Source: Megasphaera micronuciformis F0359
Lineage (GTDB): Bacteria > Bacillota > Negativicutes > Veillonellales > Megasphaeraceae
NCBI RefSeq assembly: GCF_000165735.1
Contig: NZ_GL538212.1
Location: 27,234-81,335 of the forward strand
Direction: 5' to 3'
Length of the DNA: 54,102 nucleotides
This document shows, piece after piece, positions 51,087-54,102 of this stretch (positions are counted from its first letter, which is position 1; every line of letters starts with the position of its first letter). Under the pieces are notes generated by a model. The model made no database searches, was not told where the DNA came from, and saw nothing but the letters and a program-made list of their open reading frames with translations. A program made the translations under genes and the position numbers.

Positions 51087-52265
51087 ATGAAAAAAACAAT
51101 TAAAGATGTGTCTCTTGACGGAAAAAAGGTATTTGTACGTGCCGACTTTAATGTCCCGCTTGATGATAAACAGCAGATTACGGACGATACGCGGATTGTA
51201 AAAACCTTGCCGACAATTCAATATTTGTTGGATCACAATAGTGCCGTTATCTTGGCGAGCCATCTCGGTAGACCTAAGGGAGAAGCGAAGCCCGAATTTT
51301 CTCTTCGTCCCGTAGCTGCACGTTTGAGTGAACTGTTGGGTCGCACTGTGCAAATGGCTCCGGACTGTGTCGGCCCGGAAACGGAAAAAATGGCAAAGAG
51401 CCTTAAACCCGGCGAAGTCCTTCTCTTGGAAAACCTGCGCTATCATAAAGAAGAAGAAAAGAACGATCCGGCCTTTTCCAAGGCGTTGGCTCAGTTAGCC
51501 GATGTAGGTATTAACGATGCTTTCGGATGCTCCCACCGTGCACATGCATCCGTAGCCGGTATTACGGAATTTTTACCTATGGCGGCAGGATTGCTTTTGG
51601 AAAAAGAAATCCGCTTTATCGGTGGTGCCGTAGAACATCCGGAACATCCTTTTGCCGCTATTATCGGCGGTGCTAAGGTATCGGATAAGATTGAAGTTAT
51701 TTCCAGTCTTTTACCTAAGGTGGATTTAATGATTATCGGCGGCGGTATGGCCAATACTTTCTTGGCTGCACAAGGGTACGGTATCGGGAAATCCTTGGTA
51801 GAAGCAGATAAAATTGAACTGGCATCAACCTTAATGGAAGAAGCTAAAAAACAGAATACGGAGTTGTTGTTGCCCGTCGACGTAGTTGTGGCGGCTGAAT
51901 TTGCTGCCCAAGCACTGTATAAGGAAGTTGATGTAGCCGACGTTCCTGCTGATTGGATGATTTTGGATATAGGAACAAAAAGTCGGGAATTGTTTGCTCA
52001 TAAGCTTGAACCCATGAAACTCATCGTTTGGAACGGACCTATGGGTGTGTTTGAAATGGAACACTTTGCCAAGGGGACGGAAGCGGTGGCACAAGCCGTT
52101 GCCGATTCGAAAGCCGTTTCGGTTGTAGGCGGCGGTGATTCTGTAGCAGCTGTCAACAAAGCCGGGTTGGCTGATAAGATTACGCACATTTCGACAGGCG
52201 GCGGCGCTTCCCTTGAATATTTGGAAGGTAAGATATTGCCCGGTATTGCATCATTAAGCGAATAA
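51087..52265 (+). CDS. pgk: Phosphoglycerate kinase
   Basis: Glycolytic ATP-forming kinase, 392 aa. The substrate-binding N-domain shows VRADFNVPLD and HLGRPKG, the basic patch is completed by GCSHRAHAS, and the nucleotide domain has WNGPMGVFE and VGGGDSVAAV. The ATG at 51087 is preceded by AGGAGGAA; an earlier in-frame start at 51063 overlaps that ribosome site's upstream region and is not needed. It lies between gap3 and tpiA, the canonical order. Confidence 0.97.
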   Translation: MKKTIKDVSLDGKKVFVRADFNVPLDDKQQITDDTRIVKTLPTIQYLLDHNSAVILASHLGRPKGEAKPEFSLRPVAARLSELLGRTVQMAPDCVGPETEKMAKSLKPGEVLLLENLRYHKEEEKNDPAFSKALAQLADVGINDAFGCSHRAHASVAGITEFLPMAAGLLLEKEIRFIGGAVEHPEHPFAAIIGGAKVSDKIEVISSLLPKVDLMIIGGGMANTFLAAQGYGIGKSLVEADKIELASTLMEEAKKQNTELLLPVDVVVAAEFAAQALYKEVDVADVPADWMILDIGTKSRELFAHKLEPMKLIVWNGPMGVFEMEHFAKGTEAVAQAVADSKAVSVVGGGDSVAAVNKAGLADKITHISTGGGASLEYLEGKILPGIASLSE

Positions 52266-52288
52266 GGAATTCTGGCAGGAGTATAAGT

Positions 52289-53050
52289 ATGAGAAAAACG
52301 ATCATAGCAGGGAATTGGAAAATGAATCATACAGGGGAACAAGTGAAGTCCGTATTGACTGAACTGGTTGCCGATGTGGCATTGGGCGTAAAGCCAGAAG
52401 TCGTTGTCGCACCTGTATTTCCTTATTTGGAAACAGCTGTTCAATTGACTCAGGGAACGGCTGTTCATATTGCAGCACAAAATATGCATTTTGAAGAGTC
52501 GGGGGCCTACACGGGAGAAGTATCACCGTCCATGTTGGTCGATATCGGCGTGGAATACGTAATTATCGGTCACTCCGAACGGCGTACATACTTTAATGAA
52601 ACGGATGAAACGGTGAATTTGAAGGTCAAGGCGGCCTTGGCTCACGACTTGATTCCCATTATGTGTTGTGGAGAAACCCTGCAACAGCGTGAGCAGGGAG
52701 AAATGCAGAGGTTTATTGAAGGGCAAATAGAAGCGGGACTTGCCGGTATAAGCAAGGAGGAAGTAGAGAATATTGTCATCGCCTACGAACCTATTTGGGC
52801 AATCGGTACGGGGAAAACGGCGACGGTTGAACAGGCTCAGGAAGTGTGTGCTCTTATTCGTCGGAAGCTGGAAGCTTTATATGACATAAAGACGGCTGAC
52901 AAGATTTCAATTCTTTACGGCGGTAGTGTCAAAAGCGGTAATGTCGGAGAACTTACCTCATCGCTTGATATTGACGGAGGCCTTGTAGGCGGAGCCAGTT
53001 TGAAAGCCGATGAATTTACAAAAATTATTACAACTGCAGTCGTGAAATAG
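52289..53050 (+). CDS. tpiA: Triosephosphate isomerase
   Basis: TIM-barrel enzyme interconverting dihydroxyacetone phosphate and glyceraldehyde-3-phosphate; 253 aa. K11 (GNWKMN), H95 (IIGHSERR) and catalytic E167 (AYEPIWAIGTG) are all present, with the phosphate loop YGGSVKSGN. Last gene before a strong terminator; gpmI and eno, which usually follow, are not here (gpmI lies upstream). Confidence 0.97.
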   Translation: MRKTIIAGNWKMNHTGEQVKSVLTELVADVALGVKPEVVVAPVFPYLETAVQLTQGTAVHIAAQNMHFEESGAYTGEVSPSMLVDIGVEYVIIGHSERRTYFNETDETVNLKVKAALAHDLIPIMCCGETLQQREQGEMQRFIEGQIEAGLAGISKEEVENIVIAYEPIWAIGTGKTATVEQAQEVCALIRRKLEALYDIKTADKISILYGGSVKSGNVGELTSSLDIDGGLVGGASLKADEFTKIITTAVVK

Positions 53051-53060
53051 ACGATTCTTT

Positions 53061-53090
53061 AAGAAGGGCCCTCGGGGGCCCTTCTTTTTA
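53061..53090 (+). terminator. Terminator after tpiA
   Basis: 11-bp GC-rich stem (53061-53071 with 53076-53086), TCGG loop and T run. Confidence 0.92.
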
Positions 53091-53137
53091 TGCCCTAAAT
53101 AAAATTAAAATATTTGCAAAAAGAATAATTTTACCCC

Positions 53138-53201
53138 TTGCATTCTCATTTACAGTTTGCTATACTCTAAACATAACAAATAACTATTATCTATTAATAG
53201 T
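53138..53201 (+). promoter_or_regulatory. Rubrerythrin promoter and downstream palindrome
   Basis: TTGCAT (53138-53143), 17 bp, extended -10 TGCTATACT (TATACT at 53161-53166). A perfect 7+7 inverted repeat, ACTATTA-TCTAT-TAATAGT (53183-53201), begins about 10 bases after the predicted start, where a repressor would block initiation. Confidence 0.6.
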
Positions 53202-53244
53202 AAATAAAAATTATTTTCAAAAACAATTGATGGAGGAATGAAAT

Positions 53245-53793
53245 ATGAAAAAGTTTGTTTGCGGAATTTGCGGATATGTATTTGAAGGTCAGGCAGCTCC
53301 TGAAAAGTGTCCCCAGTGCGGTGCTCCGGCATCAAAGTTTTCCGAAATGACGGAAGGCGCTAAAGAATATGCCGATGAACATCGTGTAGGTGTAGCCAAG
53401 GGTGTTGACGAAAGAATCGTTGAAGGCCTTCGCATGAACTTTAATGGCGAATGCTCCGAAGTAGGTATGTACTTGGCTATGAGCCGTGTTGCCGATCGCC
53501 AGGGCTATCCCGAAATTGCAGAAGCTTACAAGCGCTATGCATTCGAAGAAGCTGAACATGCTGCAAAGTTTGCAGAACTTCTCGGTGAAGTTTTGACAGA
53601 CGATACGAAAAAGAATCTGGAAATGCGTGCTGCCGCAGAACAAGGCGCTTGCGCAGGTAAGAAAGAATTGGCTACGTTGGCTAAGCAATTAAATCTCGAT
53701 GCTATTCATGATACAGTTCATGAAATGGCTAAAGACGAAGCTCGTCATGGCCGTGCATTTGACGGATTATTGGCACGTTATTTCGGTAAATAA
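53245..53793 (+). CDS. Reverse rubrerythrin
   Basis: Peroxide-reducing non-haem iron protein, 182 aa, with reversed domain order. The N-terminal rubredoxin-like domain has two Cys pairs (CGICGY at 6-11 and CPQCGA at about 24-29). A ferritin-like four-helix domain with the di-iron ligands follows: Glu in [21 protein letters not shown] and DEARHGRAF. The reversed form is typical of clostridial and related anaerobes and protects against H2O2. It starts behind GGAGGAATG-type spacing, with its own promoter and terminator. Confidence 0.94.
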   Translation: MKKFVCGICGYVFEGQAAPEKCPQCGAPASKFSEMTEGAKEYADEHRVGVAKGVDERIVEGLRMNFNGECSEVGMYLAMSRVADRQGYPEIAEAYKRYAFEEAEHAAKFAELLGEVLTDDTKKNLEMRAAAEQGACAGKKELATLAKQLNLDAIHDTVHEMAKDEARHGRAFDGLLARYFGK

Positions 53794-53794
53794 G

Positions 53795-53853
53795 ATTCCG
53801 TTAACGGAATTTATATAGAATGTAAAGAGGGAAGCCTGCGGGCTTCCCTCTTT
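53795..53853 (+). terminator. Palindrome plus terminator after rubrerythrin
   Basis: A perfect 16-bp palindrome (53795-53810) overlaps the end of the gene region, followed by a 13-bp perfect hairpin (53824-53836 with 53841-53853, TGCG loop) ending in TTT. Confidence 0.85.
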
Positions 53854-54102
53854 GCTCATATTAGAGATTTTCGATGTATCGTATATAATATGTATAAGGT
53901 CTACTACTTACGGTAGAATATAAAATTAGCTCATAGCACAATGTCAAATAATGATACTAAGGTATAAGAGAAACGTTGACATAGGTACAGCAGAATGATA
54001 TGCTTTAGAAGCCGATTGGGGAGACCCGTCAATGACCGTGAAAATACTTTTTTTGAGCTTTTCTTTTTTTAGATAAAAAGAGGTTGACAAGAGAAGGTGA
54101 AT
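53854..54102 (+). promoter_or_regulatory. Non-coding tail with two promoter-like elements
   Basis: No gene is visible in the last 249 bases. A promoter-like pair is TTGACA (53976-53981), 17 bp, TATGCT (53999-54004). Near the window edge a second TTGACA (54084-54089) is preceded by A and T tracts (54041-54080) that look like an UP element. Its -10 would fall at or beyond the edge. A strongly expressed gene, possibly an rRNA operon, may begin outside. Confidence 0.4.

Noticed and set aside
51998-52489. 163-codon minus-strand frame across pgk and tpiA
   Set aside because: Antisense shadow of two conserved genes.

Overview
The window reads as chromosomal DNA of a low-to-moderate-GC anaerobic member of the Bacillota, most likely the Negativicutes. 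This is an inference from gene content and order (Asp23 pair-nusB-TsaD paralogue-xseAB-ispA-tlyA-nadK-mnmM-argR-recN; NfeD-FloA; reverse rubrerythrin; PotE-like antiporter; YfbR). No rRNA marker is present, so genus is not claimed. No insertion sequence, prophage or tRNA gene was seen.

Region 1 (1-9870) is a complete type III-A (Csm) CRISPR-Cas locus. It holds the trailer end of an array (36-bp repeats ending in an ACGGAAAC handle, with a degenerate last repeat), a bidirectional terminator, a strong promoter with a perfect dyad over its -35, and one tight operon cas1-cas2-cas10(csm1)-csm2-csm3-csm4-csm5-cas6-csm6. All diagnostic catalytic motifs are visible: Cas1 E/H/D, Cas10 HD and GGDD, Csm3 Asp, Csm6 R-x4-H.

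Region 2 (9897-18160) has a Tat-exported metallophosphoesterase, a tryptophan T-box upstream of trpS with yfbR behind it, an NfeD-FloA membrane-microdomain operon with a disordered membrane protein and an alpha/beta hydrolase, and a membrane-anchored DnaQ-fold protein that has lost most of its catalytic acids.

Region 3 (18170-35130) is mostly housekeeping: moaB, cobU-cobS-cobC-type phosphatase, rsuA-type pseudouridine synthase, pepP-type peptidase, efp, then a roughly 9-kb operon asp23-asp23-nusB-tsaD paralogue-xseA-xseB-ispA-tlyA-nadK-mnmM-argR-recN, followed by the lysine/diaminopimelate operon dapB-asd-dapA.

Region 4 (35137-44950) is mixed: HxlR regulator, small Cys-motif protein, nagA, nitroreductase, DEAD-box helicase, Cof-type HAD phosphatase, two membrane proteins, potE, a thioredoxin-fold protein, a secreted protein and a papain/C39-like protein.

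Region 5 (44970-53090) is a glycolytic block with three different GAPDH genes: gap1-gpmI, then gap2-cggR-gap3-pgk-tpiA. The three differ at the coenzyme-specificity positions, and gap1 and gap2 each have a distinct array of promoter dyads. The window closes with a reverse rubrerythrin and a promoter-rich tail.
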